Positions 1-7,430 are shown, counted from the first letter of the stretch. The stretch: DNA of 19,706 bases from Oscillospiraceae bacterium (GCA_028705905.1 JAQWCP010000002.1:8890-28595), one strand, 5' to 3'. Notes: generated by a model not told the origin, from the sequence alone. Program-made: numbers and translations.

Positions 1-2
1 AA

Positions 3-1067
3 TATCTCGGGAAATCCAATCCTGCCTTTCCCTCTGTTTTCCAACGCATCTGGGAAGAACAGCTGAATGATAAGCCTGTCATGGTCATCCTCTGCGGCTC
101 GCTGATCTCCATGATGGTTTCGCAGACCTTGGCCTATGTCAGCCCGCTCTACGGACGACGTACCGCTCAAATGCGCCTTGCACCGATACCCTTTCAATAT
201 TTTTGCGAGTTTTTCCCCGGATATAGTGAGCGTCAGCTTATTGACATCTATGCGGTGACCGGGGGCGTGCCCAAGTATATCGAGTCGTTTGTCGGCAGCC
301 GAGATATTTACCGTGCCATCGGTGACTGTGTACTCAACAGGTCCGGCTACCTCTATGACGAACCGACCTTTTTGCTTCAGCAGGAGGTATCGGAAATCGG
401 GAGTTACTTTTCGCTGATTAAGGTTATTGCCGCCGGTAACAGCAAGCTGTCCGCCATCTCCGCCGCCATGGAGGTTAAGTCCACCGGCTTGACCAAGTAT
501 CTCAAAACGCTGATCGATTTGGACATCATCGAGCGGGAGGTGCCTGTCACCGAGGAGAATCCGGAAAAGAGCAAAAAGGGACTCTATCGGATCAAGGACA
601 ACTATATCCGCTTTTGGTTTGCGTTTATCTTTCCGAATCAGAGCCTGATTGAAAGCGGGAACAGTCAGATTGTGATACAGAAGATCAGGGCCGGTTTTGT
701 AAGCCGCCATGCGGCGTTTATCTATGAGGATGTCTGTCGGGAGAAAATGTGGAGAATGAACGCAGACGGCTGCTGGCCCTTCCACTTTTCCAGACTGGGG
801 CGATACTGGAGCGGCGACACGGAGATTGATATCGCAGCGTTAGACCCGGAGGGCGGGAATCTGATTTTGGGAGAATGCAAGTACTGGAACGAGCCCGTCG
901 GCGCAAATATCCTCCGCGATCTGGAGCAAAAGGCGCAGACTGTCCCCTGGCGTAAAAATGACCGCAGGCTGTGGTACGTCCTGTTTAGCGTCAGCGGTTT
1001 TTCAGCTGAGTTGAAGGAGCTTGCCGCGCAGCGAACGGATGTTATCCTGCAGGAACAGATTATTTGA
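3..1067 (+). CDS. DUF234/archaeal-type ATPase, 3' part only
   Basis: The reading frame is open from the left edge, so the gene is 5'-truncated by the window; the first in-window ATG (81) is internal. The visible start (YLGKSNPAFPSVFQ, then CGSLISMM) matches the segment just after the Walker B strand of Arch_ATPase proteins. The Walker A part lies outside the window. A winged-helix-like stretch follows (LSAISAAMEVKSTGLTKYL), then the aromatic FWFAFIFPN segment. The C-terminus carries EIDI...GECKYW, the E-x-D...E-x-K pattern of the PD-(D/E)XK-like DUF234 domain. The family is AAA-like and its physiological role is poorly known; members are common in gut anaerobes and near mobile DNA. There is an AT-rich gap after the stop, then an unrelated promoter, so it is probably not in the downstream operon. 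It may be host flank or the previous gene of the element. Confidence 0.85.
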   Translation, partial: YLGKSNPAFPSVFQRIWEEQLNDKPVMVILCGSLISMMVSQTLAYVSPLYGRRTAQMRLAPIPFQYFCEFFPGYSERQLIDIYAVTGGVPKYIESFVGSRDIYRAIGDCVLNRSGYLYDEPTFLLQQEVSEIGSYFSLIKVIAAGNSKLSAISAAMEVKSTGLTKYLKTLIDLDIIEREVPVTEENPEKSKKGLYRIKDNYIRFWFAFIFPNQSLIESGNSQIVIQKIRAGFVSRHAAFIYEDVCREKMWRMNADGCWPFHFSRLGRYWSGDTEIDIAALDPEGGNLILGECKYWNEPVGANILRDLEQKAQTVPWRKNDRRLWYVLFSVSGFSAELKELAAQRTDVILQEQII

Positions 1068-1111
1068 GGTTGACAAATAAAAACGAATATCTATATATAG
1101 AGCAATATGAC

Positions 1112-1140
1112 TTGACAAGCGCAATATATGGTGTTACAAT
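1112..1140 (+). promoter_or_regulatory. Sigma-A-type promoter for the SSB operon
   Basis: TTGACA at 1112-1117 and TACAAT at 1135-1140 are separated by exactly 17 bp, with a TG dinucleotide one base before the -10 (extended -10). Transcription would start near 1147. The surrounding 1068-1160 is clearly richer in A+T than the genes on either side. It is the best promoter in the window and is positioned to drive the long co-directional gene run. Confidence 0.85.
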
Positions 1141-1146
1141 ACTCTT

Positions 1147-1341
1147 GTAATTGATTTTTTGTGCGTGATCCTTTGGATCTATAAACCTTTTTGGTTTGTA
1201 CCGTGAGTTCTCTCACATTGCACACGCTTGTTAAGTTTGTATTTGAGTACCGACAGTACAGTTATGCCCTTCCTTGGGTAATTGCTGTGTGCCGGTACTT
1301 TTTTATATAGATATTCCGGCCGTAAGGCAGAAAGGAGTAGA
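1147..1341 (+). promoter_or_regulatory. Long structured 5' leader of the SSB operon
   Basis: About 195 nt separate the predicted transcription start from the SSB start codon, and I see no convincing coding sequence in them. Successive hairpins can be drawn: GATCC/GGATC (1167-1171 with 1175-1179), TATAAACC/GGTTTGTA (1180-1187 with 1193-1200), and GTGAG/CTCAC (1203-1207 with 1212-1216). GCGTG at 1163-1167 can pair with CACGC at 1223-1227 and close these into one multibranch fold. A terminator-like hairpin follows at 1246-1299. GTACCG occurs twice (1198-1203 and 1247-1252), and both copies can pair with CGGTAC at 1293-1298, so alternative folds are possible. This could be an attenuator or an antitermination recruitment RNA. 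No known riboswitch family was recognised. Confidence 0.55.
1246..1304 (+). terminator. Terminator-like attenuator before SSB
   Basis: AGTACCG (1246-1252) pairs with CGGTACT (1293-1299). Inner pairing includes ACAG/CTGT and CCC/GGG around a TTCCTT loop. Six T follow the 3' arm (1299-1304). It lies inside the leader, about 40 nt before the SSB start codon, so it would stop most transcripts unless it is overridden. Confidence 0.6.
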
Positions 1342-1758
1342 ATGGCACAAGCATTGGTATTTGGCCGAGTCACCGCTGATTTTGAGGTGAAACTTGGTGC
1401 AAAGCAAAATCCTTATGTCCGCTTTGACATCGCCGAAAATATCGGCAGAGGTCAGTATGCCAGAACACAGTTTTGGCAGGTCGTTGCCTTCGGGCATGAC
1501 GCGGAGAGCTTAGGCAGAGCGAAGGTTAAAAAAGGTAGTCTTGTCTGGATTGCCGGTGGAGCGGAGCTGGAAAGCTTTGTGAAGCGTGACGGTATAACAA
1601 AGGACAAGCGGCTCAAGCTCATGCTGAACGAATGGGGTTTTGTGCCAAACGGGAGAGCAAAGGATGTTTCCGATGCGCCCAAACCTGTCTCCGAGGACAA
1701 TGCCGCACCGCAGCAGGCTGCGATCATTGACGGAGAAAGAGAACCCTTGCCGGGCTGA
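1342..1758 (+). CDS. ssb: Single-stranded DNA-binding protein (SSB)
   Basis: 138 residues with an N-terminal OB-fold of the bacterial SSB type (about residues 2-105): ALVFGRVTADFEVK, then RFDIAEN, the FWQVVAFG strand, then KKGSLVWIAGG. SSBs coat single-stranded DNA in replication, recombination and conjugative transfer. The C-terminal linker is short and ends IDGEREPLPG rather than the usual DDDIPF-type tip, so an acidic tail is kept but the final Phe is missing. The ATG at 1342 is chosen because AAAGGAG (1331-1337) precedes it; an in-frame TTG at 1282 lies inside the leader hairpin and is unlikely. It is the first gene after the main promoter. An element-borne SSB is common in ICEs and plasmids. 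Confidence 0.93.
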   Translation: MAQALVFGRVTADFEVKLGAKQNPYVRFDIAENIGRGQYARTQFWQVVAFGHDAESLGRAKVKKGSLVWIAGGAELESFVKRDGITKDKRLKLMLNEWGFVPNGRAKDVSDAPKPVSEDNAAPQQAAIIDGEREPLPG

Positions 1759-1770
1759 TGCCGCGGCACA

Positions 1771-1830
1771 AAGAGGAACTGTTTTGTGTTTTCTAAAGAA
1801 AAGGAAAACACGGGCAGTTCCTCTTTTTTT
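1771..1830 (+). terminator. Intrinsic terminator after SSB
   Basis: AAGAGGAACTG (1771-1781) pairs perfectly with CAGTTCCTCTT (1815-1825). A second inner stem, GTGTTTTC with GAAAACAC, extends the structure. The T-tract runs 1824-1830. The next gene starts only 36 nt downstream and no promoter is visible between them. Confidence 0.85.
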
Positions 1831-1865
1831 GTTTTCAGGAGAAAATTAAGGAAAGGATGATCCGA

Positions 1866-2678
1866 ATGAAAAAGAAAAAGTCGCTGTGGTCCGGCGTATC
1901 TCTGCTGATTGTTGCGGTACTGGCTATTATGGCTTTCTTCCGCAATGACAGGCTTCAAGTATGGTTGCTTGCCGCCTCGTTCATCGTATGGGCATTGTGG
2001 GCGCTTTTAGCGTTCCTGCTGCCCGCGCTGCATGAACAGAAGCAGGAAAAGCTCCGCGAGGAACGCCGCCGCAAGCGAGAAGCGGAAGCCAAGCGCATCA
2101 ACGCATTTACAGTCCCGGACATTACTGATCCGGTAGGACCTGTGCTGTTGCGCCATGTCAATTTCCGCGTTTCCGCCTACCTCAAATCCGCCTATCCCGA
2201 TGCGACATGGGAGTGGTGCGAGGAAGAGCCGGAAAAGATCATTGCCAGGGGCGGAGTTGGTAGAATTCGATTGTTTGGTATTTCGGATTTTAACTATGCC
2301 GATGTACTGTTCGATCAGCAGGCCAACATCAACTGCTCGCTGATGAAGGTTGTTCCGATGGCGGAGCTTCATTCAGAAAGTGCGGCGCTGGTCACTGTAC
2401 CGCAGCCTCGCTCTCCGGTAGATCCGCAGGTATGGTACGAGGTTAAGGGACGCAAGGTGCTGGAGGAACTGATTGTGGATCTCAATTCCAGAGGTCACAG
2501 CAGTCTCACCATCAAGGATAACGGCGACGTCTGCATCCAGCAGGGCGATACCGAAAAGCCGCAGACTGCGGTGGAAAACCTGCCGGAAAAGGTGTATTGG
2601 CCAAGACTCGCCAAGGTCTTTGAGCGTGAGGGACTTGCCGCCAATGTAAAAGATGATGGAATTATTCTGTCATGGTGA
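1866..2678 (+). CDS. Unknown protein with two N-terminal TM helices
   Basis: 270 residues from ATG 1866, preceded by AAGGAAAGG at good spacing; an in-frame ATG at 1857 sits too close to that site. After a Lys-rich N-terminus come two hydrophobic helices (about residues 7-25 and 30-54), then a highly charged Lys/Arg/Glu helix (56-79), then a soluble domain of about 190 residues. The pattern fits an inner-membrane anchor with a cytoplasmic domain and positive-inside topology. I do not recognise the soluble domain. It sits between SSB and a DUF932 gene, behind a terminator, so it likely belongs to the element's DNA-processing or transfer region. Role unknown. Confidence 0.85.
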   Translation: MKKKKSLWSGVSLLIVAVLAIMAFFRNDRLQVWLLAASFIVWALWALLAFLLPALHEQKQEKLREERRRKREAEAKRINAFTVPDITDPVGPVLLRHVNFRVSAYLKSAYPDATWEWCEEEPEKIIARGGVGRIRLFGISDFNYADVLFDQQANINCSLMKVVPMAELHSESAALVTVPQPRSPVDPQVWYEVKGRKVLEELIVDLNSRGHSSLTIKDNGDVCIQQGDTEKPQTAVENLPEKVYWPRLAKVFEREGLAANVKDDGIILSW

Positions 2679-2694
2679 AAGGAGTGAATGAATT

Positions 2695-3768
2695 ATGAAA
2701 GCCGGCCTGACTGTCGAGGAATTGGCAGCCGAAATCATGCGTCAGAAAGACGCAAAGGAAGATTATGTAGTCAACACCGGCAATTTGCGTATGGAGCCCT
2801 ATGGCACGGAAATCGCTATGCGCGTGCTCGACAACGATGGGACAGACCGCATTGAGCCGCTGGATGTGGGAGAAATTGCACACCGGCAGATTGGCACACA
2901 CCTAAGTATTCCCTATAAGTATTACGACAGGATGCGTGCCGAATACCCGGAGCTTTTGACTCATAACGTCAACAGTTGGTTTGAGCGTTCTCCCGCTCAG
3001 CGCATGCTCCGTGTGCTGGATGGTAAGGCCAGGGCGTTTTTGAGTAACCGCTATCTGCGCATGGATCACTATGAGATTGCCTCGGCAGTACTGCCGATTC
3101 TCGGTGAAATGCCAGAGGCACGCTTTGAGAGCTGCCAGATCACCGACAGCAGAATGTATATTAAGGTCGTAAACCCGCGATTGCAGGATGAAGTCGTGCC
3201 TGGGGATATTGTTCAGGCCGGCATTGTCATCAGCAACAGCGAGGTAGGGCTTGGCTCGGTCAATATCCAGCCGCTTATTTACCGCCTTGTATGCAGCAAC
3301 GGTATGGTGGTCAATGACGCTGCAACCAAGCGCAACCATGTGGGGCGCGTCAACGACGCCGAAGAGAACTTCCAGCTCTACTCGGCAAAAACGCTTGCGG
3401 CGGACGATCACGCATTTCTTCTGAAGGTGCAGGACACAGTTCGCGCTGCAGTCGATGAGGCCAAGTTTGGCCGCATTGTGGAGATGATGCGAACCGCCAC
3501 TGAGGCACGCATCAACACAGCGGATGTACCGGGCGTTGTAAAGCTCGCCAGTCGGGAGTTTGGCATCAACGACTCCGAAACGACAGGCGTGCTGCAGCAT
3601 CTCATTGAGGGAAACGACTTGACGCTCTACGGCCTCTCCAATGCAGTTACACGGCATAGTCAGGATATTGAGAGCTATGACCGCGCAACTGACTTGGAGG
3701 TTATTGGATTTAATCTGCTGGCGATGGATCGCCGGCAGTGGACAAGACTCAATCAGGTGGCGGCATAA
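2695..3768 (+). CDS. DUF932 (phage/plasmid-like) protein
   Basis: 357 residues, near the usual length for DUF932 proteins of phages, plasmids and ICEs. Family-typical stretches include the YYDRM segment, ARAFLSNRYLRMDHYEI, and the central NSEVGLGSVNIQPLIYRLVCSNGM, followed by the long helical C-terminal part. The biochemical role of the family is not settled. Its members often sit next to ssDNA-binding and recombination genes, as here. The start ATG 2695 follows AAAGGAG at about 2678-2684. It lies 16 nt after the membrane protein gene and 36 nt before the putative ssDNA-binding protein, consistent with one operon. Confidence 0.9.
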   Translation: MKAGLTVEELAAEIMRQKDAKEDYVVNTGNLRMEPYGTEIAMRVLDNDGTDRIEPLDVGEIAHRQIGTHLSIPYKYYDRMRAEYPELLTHNVNSWFERSPAQRMLRVLDGKARAFLSNRYLRMDHYEIASAVLPILGEMPEARFESCQITDSRMYIKVVNPRLQDEVVPGDIVQAGIVISNSEVGLGSVNIQPLIYRLVCSNGMVVNDAATKRNHVGRVNDAEENFQLYSAKTLAADDHAFLLKVQDTVRAAVDEAKFGRIVEMMRTATEARINTADVPGVVKLASREFGINDSETTGVLQHLIEGNDLTLYGLSNAVTRHSQDIESYDRATDLEVIGFNLLAMDRRQWTRLNQVAA

Positions 3769-3804
3769 CTGCGGCCATACAAAACAATTTAGGAGGAACA
3801 ATTT

Positions 3805-4647
3805 ATGAGTTACATGGAAAACAACACCGCAATGGTGGAAACCAAGACCTTTTTGATCCCGACCGTAGAAGAAAATGACCTGGGCAATGATGATCTTGCC
3901 GAGGACATGGACGGTCTGCAGGTCTACTTCCAGAAAGTGAAGATTCCTTCCGGAGGTATGCTGCAATTTGAACTTCCCGGTGATGAGCCTGAAAATCCCA
4001 ACTATGCCAAGACTCTGGAAGGCGTGATCCTCTTTAATCACGCTTCCGGCGCCTACTGGCCCGAAGGCAGCGAGTATGACGATGATACAGCGCCTTTGTG
4101 CGCCTCTATCGACGGGAAAACCGGATATGGGGCACCCGGCGGAGCCTGCGCTCTTTGCGAGTTGAACCAATATGGTACAGCATCAAAAGGGCGGGGGAAA
4201 GCGTGTAAAAATATGCGAGTGCTCTATTTGCTTCGTGACGGCGAGTATATGCCTATCCAAATTTCATTGCCGCCTACGAGTATCGGCCCATTCAGAGACT
4301 TTATGAATATGGTCTTTGTTTCCCGCCGACGCCCAATTTGGAGCAGTGTCGTGCAGATCGGCCTGAAGAAGATGAGCAACGGAAAGGACGACTACAGTGT
4401 TGCCACCTTCAAGAAAATCTCTGACTTTTCCGGCGAGCAGTTGGCCCAGGCAAAAGCCTATGCAACTTCTTTCCGTGAGCAGGCAAAGGGCATGCTTCAG
4501 CAAAGAGCGGAAACCGCAGAGAACCGCGATGAAGCCGAGGTTGGTTATGGCATGAAGACCGACTATACCACCAGTGAAACGGACAGCGGATTCTGCATCT
4601 CCGGCAGCGATGTGATTGACGGCGAGCGCGATGACCTGCCGATGTAA
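3805..4647 (+). CDS. Putative four-Cys ssDNA-binding protein with SSB-like tail
   Basis: 280 residues, start supported by GGAGGAAC 8 nt upstream. The central part has C99, C115, C118 and C134 in the arrangement PLC...CALC...GKACKNMR, a probable Zn site. It is followed by a strand-rich part (VLYLLRDGEYMPIQISLPP) resembling phage-type proteins annotated as ssDNA-binding. A charged helix (about 205-245) follows. The last residues, VIDGERDDLPM, closely match the SSB tail IDGEREPLPG of this window. That shared tip suggests both proteins recruit the same partner. I infer a role in coating or handling single-stranded DNA during replication or recombination; the family assignment is from memory of phage homologues and is moderate. 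Confidence 0.7.
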   Translation: MSYMENNTAMVETKTFLIPTVEENDLGNDDLAEDMDGLQVYFQKVKIPSGGMLQFELPGDEPENPNYAKTLEGVILFNHASGAYWPEGSEYDDDTAPLCASIDGKTGYGAPGGACALCELNQYGTASKGRGKACKNMRVLYLLRDGEYMPIQISLPPTSIGPFRDFMNMVFVSRRRPIWSSVVQIGLKKMSNGKDDYSVATFKKISDFSGEQLAQAKAYATSFREQAKGMLQQRAETAENRDEAEVGYGMKTDYTTSETDSGFCISGSDVIDGERDDLPM

Positions 4648-4686
4648 GGATTTTGTCATGCGGATTGCCGCATGAATGATGTTTTA

Positions 4687-4730
4687 AGGATACCGCCGGG
4701 CTGATCAGCCCGGTGGTATCCTCATTTTTT
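4687..4730 (+). terminator. Intrinsic terminator before sigma-like gene
   Basis: AGGATACC...GGTATCCT (4687-4694 with 4715-4722) is part of a long nearly perfect palindrome with a GC-rich core (GCCGGGCTGATCAGCCCGG), followed by six T at 4725-4730. A second perfect hairpin, TCATGCGG-ATTG-CCGCATGA (4656-4675), lies just upstream. The downstream ribosome binding site (AGGAGG at 4733-4738) follows directly, leaving no room for a promoter after the terminator. Confidence 0.88.
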
Positions 4731-4746
4731 ATAGGAGGATAGTACA

Positions 4747-5286
4747 ATGAAAGAAAGCGCACCCCTAAACGATGAACAAAGAAAATTTGCTACTGAAAAT
4801 CACAGTCTTGTGTTCGCCTTTCTGAACGAGAACCATTTGCCGGAGGACGAATATTACGATGTTGTGATTTTTGGGTACCTGCAGGCGGTTGCTGATTATT
4901 TCAATCAACAAAACCTGAAGCGATACTCCTTTTCCACATTGGCGTGGAAGAGGATGAATAGACATTTTTTTAACTACACGAAGTCACAAAACGCACCTAA
5001 GCGTCATACCAAAACGGTCAGCATACATTCCAAGGCTGATGACAGCATGCTGACTTGGGAAGAAACGCTTGCCGCCACAGACGACTGCATGGCGGAACTG
5101 GAAACCGAACTTCTGCTGCATGATCTTGCCTTGCGCCTTCCGCGCAGGCAGATGAGCGTGATCAGAATGAAAGTGGATGGTTATGGCGTTCGAGATATTG
5201 CCCGGCGTGAGGACATTGGCATACGCACTGTCCACGCGATTTTGGACGATGCCTATGATGTAGTTGTCGCTATTTGTGGCAGATAG
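4747..5286 (+). CDS. Sigma-70-like factor of mobile-element type
   Basis: 179 residues. Residues about 30-72 resemble sigma region 2 (EDEYYDVVIFGYLQAVADY, then YSFSTLAWKRMNRHF). Residues about 122-172 resemble region 4, with the helix-turn-helix MKVDGYGVRDIARREDIGIR. Such short sigma-like proteins are common in Firmicutes phages and ICEs, where they direct or assist transcription of element genes. Region 3 is missing or very short, which is usual for the group. The start is set by AGGAGG (4733-4738). A strong terminator hairpin sits immediately upstream. Its target promoters are unknown; none of the clear promoters here departs from sigma-A consensus. Confidence 0.8.
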   Translation: MKESAPLNDEQRKFATENHSLVFAFLNENHLPEDEYYDVVIFGYLQAVADYFNQQNLKRYSFSTLAWKRMNRHFFNYTKSQNAPKRHTKTVSIHSKADDSMLTWEETLAATDDCMAELETELLLHDLALRLPRRQMSVIRMKVDGYGVRDIARREDIGIRTVHAILDDAYDVVVAICGR

Positions 5287-5294
5287 GACTGGTT

Positions 5295-5768
5295 ATGAGA
5301 AGAAAAGAAATTGGCGTCATGGATTTCCACGGCAGCGTTGACATCACCGATCCCGGTTACAGTAAGGATACATGGTGCCGTATGAACGATGTTAAAATTC
5401 GGGATGGCAATTATACCTGTGTGATCTGGCAGCACACCGATAAGTGCAAGCACGCTGATGGTACGCAGTATTCGTACAAGTTAGTCGGAATTATTGGGAT
5501 TTACCTCAATGGGAGTATTCCACACGAAAAGCGCATGGAGAAAATCGGAAGTATTGGCGTAGATGCTGGACTTGCAGGCTTTTTCCACAACAAGCCCGAT
5601 TACGATGATAAGGCGTGGGATATTTTCTGTGAGCAGCTTGCCAATAGGAATGTTTGGCTTACCGAGGAGGGCTTTTATAGTTCCTCTGGATATGGCGATG
5701 GATGCTATGGTGTATTTGCACATAAGCAAAACAATGAGATTGTTGCGATAGAAATCAGATTTCTATAA
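5295..5768 (+). CDS. Unknown small protein (DUF4241-like in look)
   Basis: 157 residues from ATG 5295. An alternative ATG at 5319 would remove eight residues. It begins with MDFHGSVDITDPGY and ends in a strand-rich stretch, GYGDGCYGVFAHKQNNEIVAIEIRF. The pattern of 'DP-x-Y... GDGxY... A-hydrophobic-EIRF' recalls DUF4241-type beta-rich proteins, but I am not certain. It has many Trp, Gly and Asp residues and no membrane segment. It follows the sigma-like gene by only 8 nt, so the two are probably co-translated. Confidence 0.75.
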   Translation: MRRKEIGVMDFHGSVDITDPGYSKDTWCRMNDVKIRDGNYTCVIWQHTDKCKHADGTQYSYKLVGIIGIYLNGSIPHEKRMEKIGSIGVDAGLAGFFHNKPDYDDKAWDIFCEQLANRNVWLTEEGFYSSSGYGDGCYGVFAHKQNNEIVAIEIRFL

Positions 5769-5781
5769 AGGAGGTTTGAAA

Positions 5782-6018
5782 GTGAATTACAAAAAGAATG
5801 TGTATGTCTCCGGTACTATACTCGCTCCCTTAAAAGAAGGCCATAGAGCAGCTATTGTGCGTGGCGGGGACATTATCTACACTTCCCGAGTTGTCGAGAT
5901 TTTCAATACCAGCCCAGACAGCGTATGTTTTGAAACAATGAACTCCGTATACCATGTTTCGCTGGAACCGGTCCCTTTTCGAACGGCTTTGCCGAGCAAT
6001 CTGGCAAGGTGCGCTTGA
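5782..6018 (+). CDS. Small unknown protein, GTG start
   Basis: 78 residues from GTG 5782, preceded at ideal spacing by AAGGAGG (5768-5774). An in-frame TTG at 5776 is too near that site. The sequence is mostly short beta-strands (VYVSGTILAPL, AAIVRGGDIIYTSRVVEIF, VYHVSLEPV) and may form a small beta-barrel. It lies just after the preceding gene and is followed by a strong terminator. I do not recognise the family. Confidence 0.7.
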   Translation: MNYKKNVYVSGTILAPLKEGHRAAIVRGGDIIYTSRVVEIFNTSPDSVCFETMNSVYHVSLEPVPFRTALPSNLARCA

Positions 6019-6046
6019 ACGTATGGCGACCAACAGTTTGATGCTT

Positions 6047-6081
6047 GCCGCAGTAAGAGAAATCTTGCTGCGGCCTTTTTT
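6047..6081 (+). terminator. Intrinsic terminator with GAAA loop
   Basis: GCCGCAGTAAGA (6047-6058) pairs with TCTTGCTGCGGC (6063-6074) with one G-T pair. The loop is GAAA and seven T follow (6075-6081). The next start codon is at 6099, with its GAGGAG site at 6085-6090, so no promoter fits in between. Confidence 0.9.
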
Positions 6082-6098
6082 AATGAGGAGATGAAAAC

Positions 6099-6503
6099 AT
6101 GATTGATACATGGGAGAAGACCACAGCCTTTTTTCTCCGCGATGATCAAGTTGAAGCATTGCTATCCTATCGGCTGCGGCAGATTCTCAACAGGCCGACC
6201 GACGCTGCACTCTCCGGTGACAGCAATTACTGGGATGTCCGGTTGACGCCCTGCCTGACAAAAGCAGAAATTGAGGCGGTTTTTGCCTACACAGATGCAA
6301 GTGCCGAAATCCGTGCAGATCATGAGCTCCGCGGCGGTGTGATATGCGACATCAGCGGAGAGCTGGCGACACAGATCGTTTCATCGGATTTTCCGTTACC
6401 AATCCGTAATGCGTATTCTTTAGAAAGTGGTATTTGGTTCTTTTCAGATGCCGAATTCTATGAAAAGGATTATGCGGAGAGATTAGGTGACTCCGATGCA
6501 TGA
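6099..6503 (+). CDS. Unknown protein, paralogue of the 16829 gene
   Basis: 134 residues with GAGGAG 8 nt upstream of the ATG. It is acidic and soluble. The central part (YWDVRLTPCLTKAEIEAVF, AYTDA, DISGELATQIVSS, SGIWFFSD) aligns by eye with the protein starting at 16829 (YYDWHVCLSEGSLTNDEQEQLF, LLTDA, EIAQGLARKIISL, HGVWFIAS). The two are therefore distant paralogues carried by one element. Its stop overlaps the start of the YkgJ-type gene by 8 nt, which suggests coupled translation. Function unknown. Confidence 0.8.
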   Translation: MIDTWEKTTAFFLRDDQVEALLSYRLRQILNRPTDAALSGDSNYWDVRLTPCLTKAEIEAVFAYTDASAEIRADHELRGGVICDISGELATQIVSSDFPLPIRNAYSLESGIWFFSDAEFYEKDYAERLGDSDA

Positions 6504-7155
6504 GCTACATGACATACACCCGGTTACGATGCGGGAACCAATCACCTTTCATTGCACGCAGTGCAGCGAATGTTGCCGGAATATCCGTGACAGTGTGATG
6601 CTTGCACCCTATGATGCTTTCCGGCTCACACGACATCTGCGCCGCGACCATGCCGAAATCACCATTGAAGATGTTCTGATGCAGTATTGTGAGCCAAAAC
6701 CGCTGTCCAGAGGCTATGTCATCTATGTTCTAAAAACGGTGGATGATAGCGGTGTGTGCGGATTTCTAAAGGATGGCAAATGCAGTATTTATGCCGCACG
6801 TCCACGCACCTGCCGCCTCTATCCGTTTTCGGTCGGACCGGGCGTTGTGGACAGCTATATGGCGTGGTATCTCTGTACCGAGAGGAAAGAACATTTTAAC
6901 AGCGGGACTACCACAGCGCGGGAGTGGAAATATAAAAGCCTCCCCCGTGAAGAAGAGGATGCCATTCTGGCAGAGTTTCGCTGTATAGCACAGATGGGAA
7001 AGCTACTGCGCCGTATACCCGAAACAGTAATTGAACACGCAACATTGCAGTCGATGCTGTTTGCCTACGCCTACTACGATCTTGATGAGCCGTTTTTACC
7101 GCAGTATCTGCGCAATATGAAAGAACTGATGCAGCAACTTCAAAGGCTGGCATAA
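6496..7155 (+). CDS. YkgJ-family cysteine-cluster protein
   Basis: 219 residues from ATG 6496 (upstream GTG 6487 possible). The N-terminus has the CxxCxxCC cluster C20, C23, C26, C27 (FHCTQCSECCRNI). The second half of the site is C88, C96 and C106 in GVCGFL..GKCSIYAARPRTCRLYP, the YkgJ/CxxCxxCC signature proposed to bind Zn or an Fe-S cluster. The C-terminal about 90 residues are helical and not specific. The biochemical role of the family is not firmly known. It is co-translated with the preceding gene and lies among element accessory genes. Confidence 0.88.
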   Translation: MHELHDIHPVTMREPITFHCTQCSECCRNIRDSVMLAPYDAFRLTRHLRRDHAEITIEDVLMQYCEPKPLSRGYVIYVLKTVDDSGVCGFLKDGKCSIYAARPRTCRLYPFSVGPGVVDSYMAWYLCTERKEHFNSGTTTAREWKYKSLPREEEDAILAEFRCIAQMGKLLRRIPETVIEHATLQSMLFAYAYYDLDEPFLPQYLRNMKELMQQLQRLA

Positions 7156-7177
7156 ACGCTCTTTGGAAAGGAGTCCG

Positions 7178-7363
7178 ATGTTTATTTTGGAACGGATGGT
7201 ATTTCAGGGCACAGAGAAATGCCCTCAGTACCAATGGAAGCAATATATCATAGGCGGCGACAAAGCGTTGTTGGAGAAAATCCGCAGCACCCAGCGCCGC
7301 CCTAAAGAATGGCGTATTGTTGAACAGCCGTATGGCGCGCTTCCCCTAAAAAAGAGCGCATAA
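7178..7363 (+). CDS. Small basic unknown protein
   Basis: 61 residues from ATG 7178, with AAAGGAG (7168-7174) correctly placed; the longer TTG start at 7163 would overlap that site. Basic, with VFQGTEKCPQYQWKQYII and a Lys/Arg-rich C-terminus (STQRRPKEWRIVEQ). It lies 22 nt after the YkgJ gene and before a terminator. No family recognised. Confidence 0.65.
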   Translation: MFILERMVFQGTEKCPQYQWKQYIIGGDKALLEKIRSTQRRPKEWRIVEQPYGALPLKKSA

Positions 7364-7388
7364 GACGGCGTATAAAATTATGGAGTCA

Positions 7389-7430
7389 GGGACGGCGTTG
7401 CTAGAACCATCGCCGTCCCCGGCAATTTTT
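7389..7430 (+). terminator. Intrinsic terminator before 7444 gene
   Basis: GGGACGGCG (7389-7397) pairs with CGCCGTCCC (7411-7419), a 9-bp perfect stem with a 13-nt loop. It is followed by CGGCAA and five T (7426-7430), so the T-tract is somewhat detached from the stem. The ribosome binding site TGGAGG (7430-7434) of the next gene starts immediately. Confidence 0.65.

Noticed and set aside
1282..1341. N-terminal extension of SSB from TTG 1282
   Set aside because: It would begin inside the leader hairpin; the OB-fold starts right at ATG 1342, which has its own AAAGGAG.
1452..1958. 168-residue minus-strand open frame over SSB
   Set aside because: It crosses the SSB gene and its terminator; composition looks non-coding.
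2902..4170. 422-residue minus-strand open frame opposite the DUF932 and four-Cys genes
   Set aside because: It is the antisense of two well-supported plus-strand genes, has no ribosome binding site and no recognisable protein pattern.
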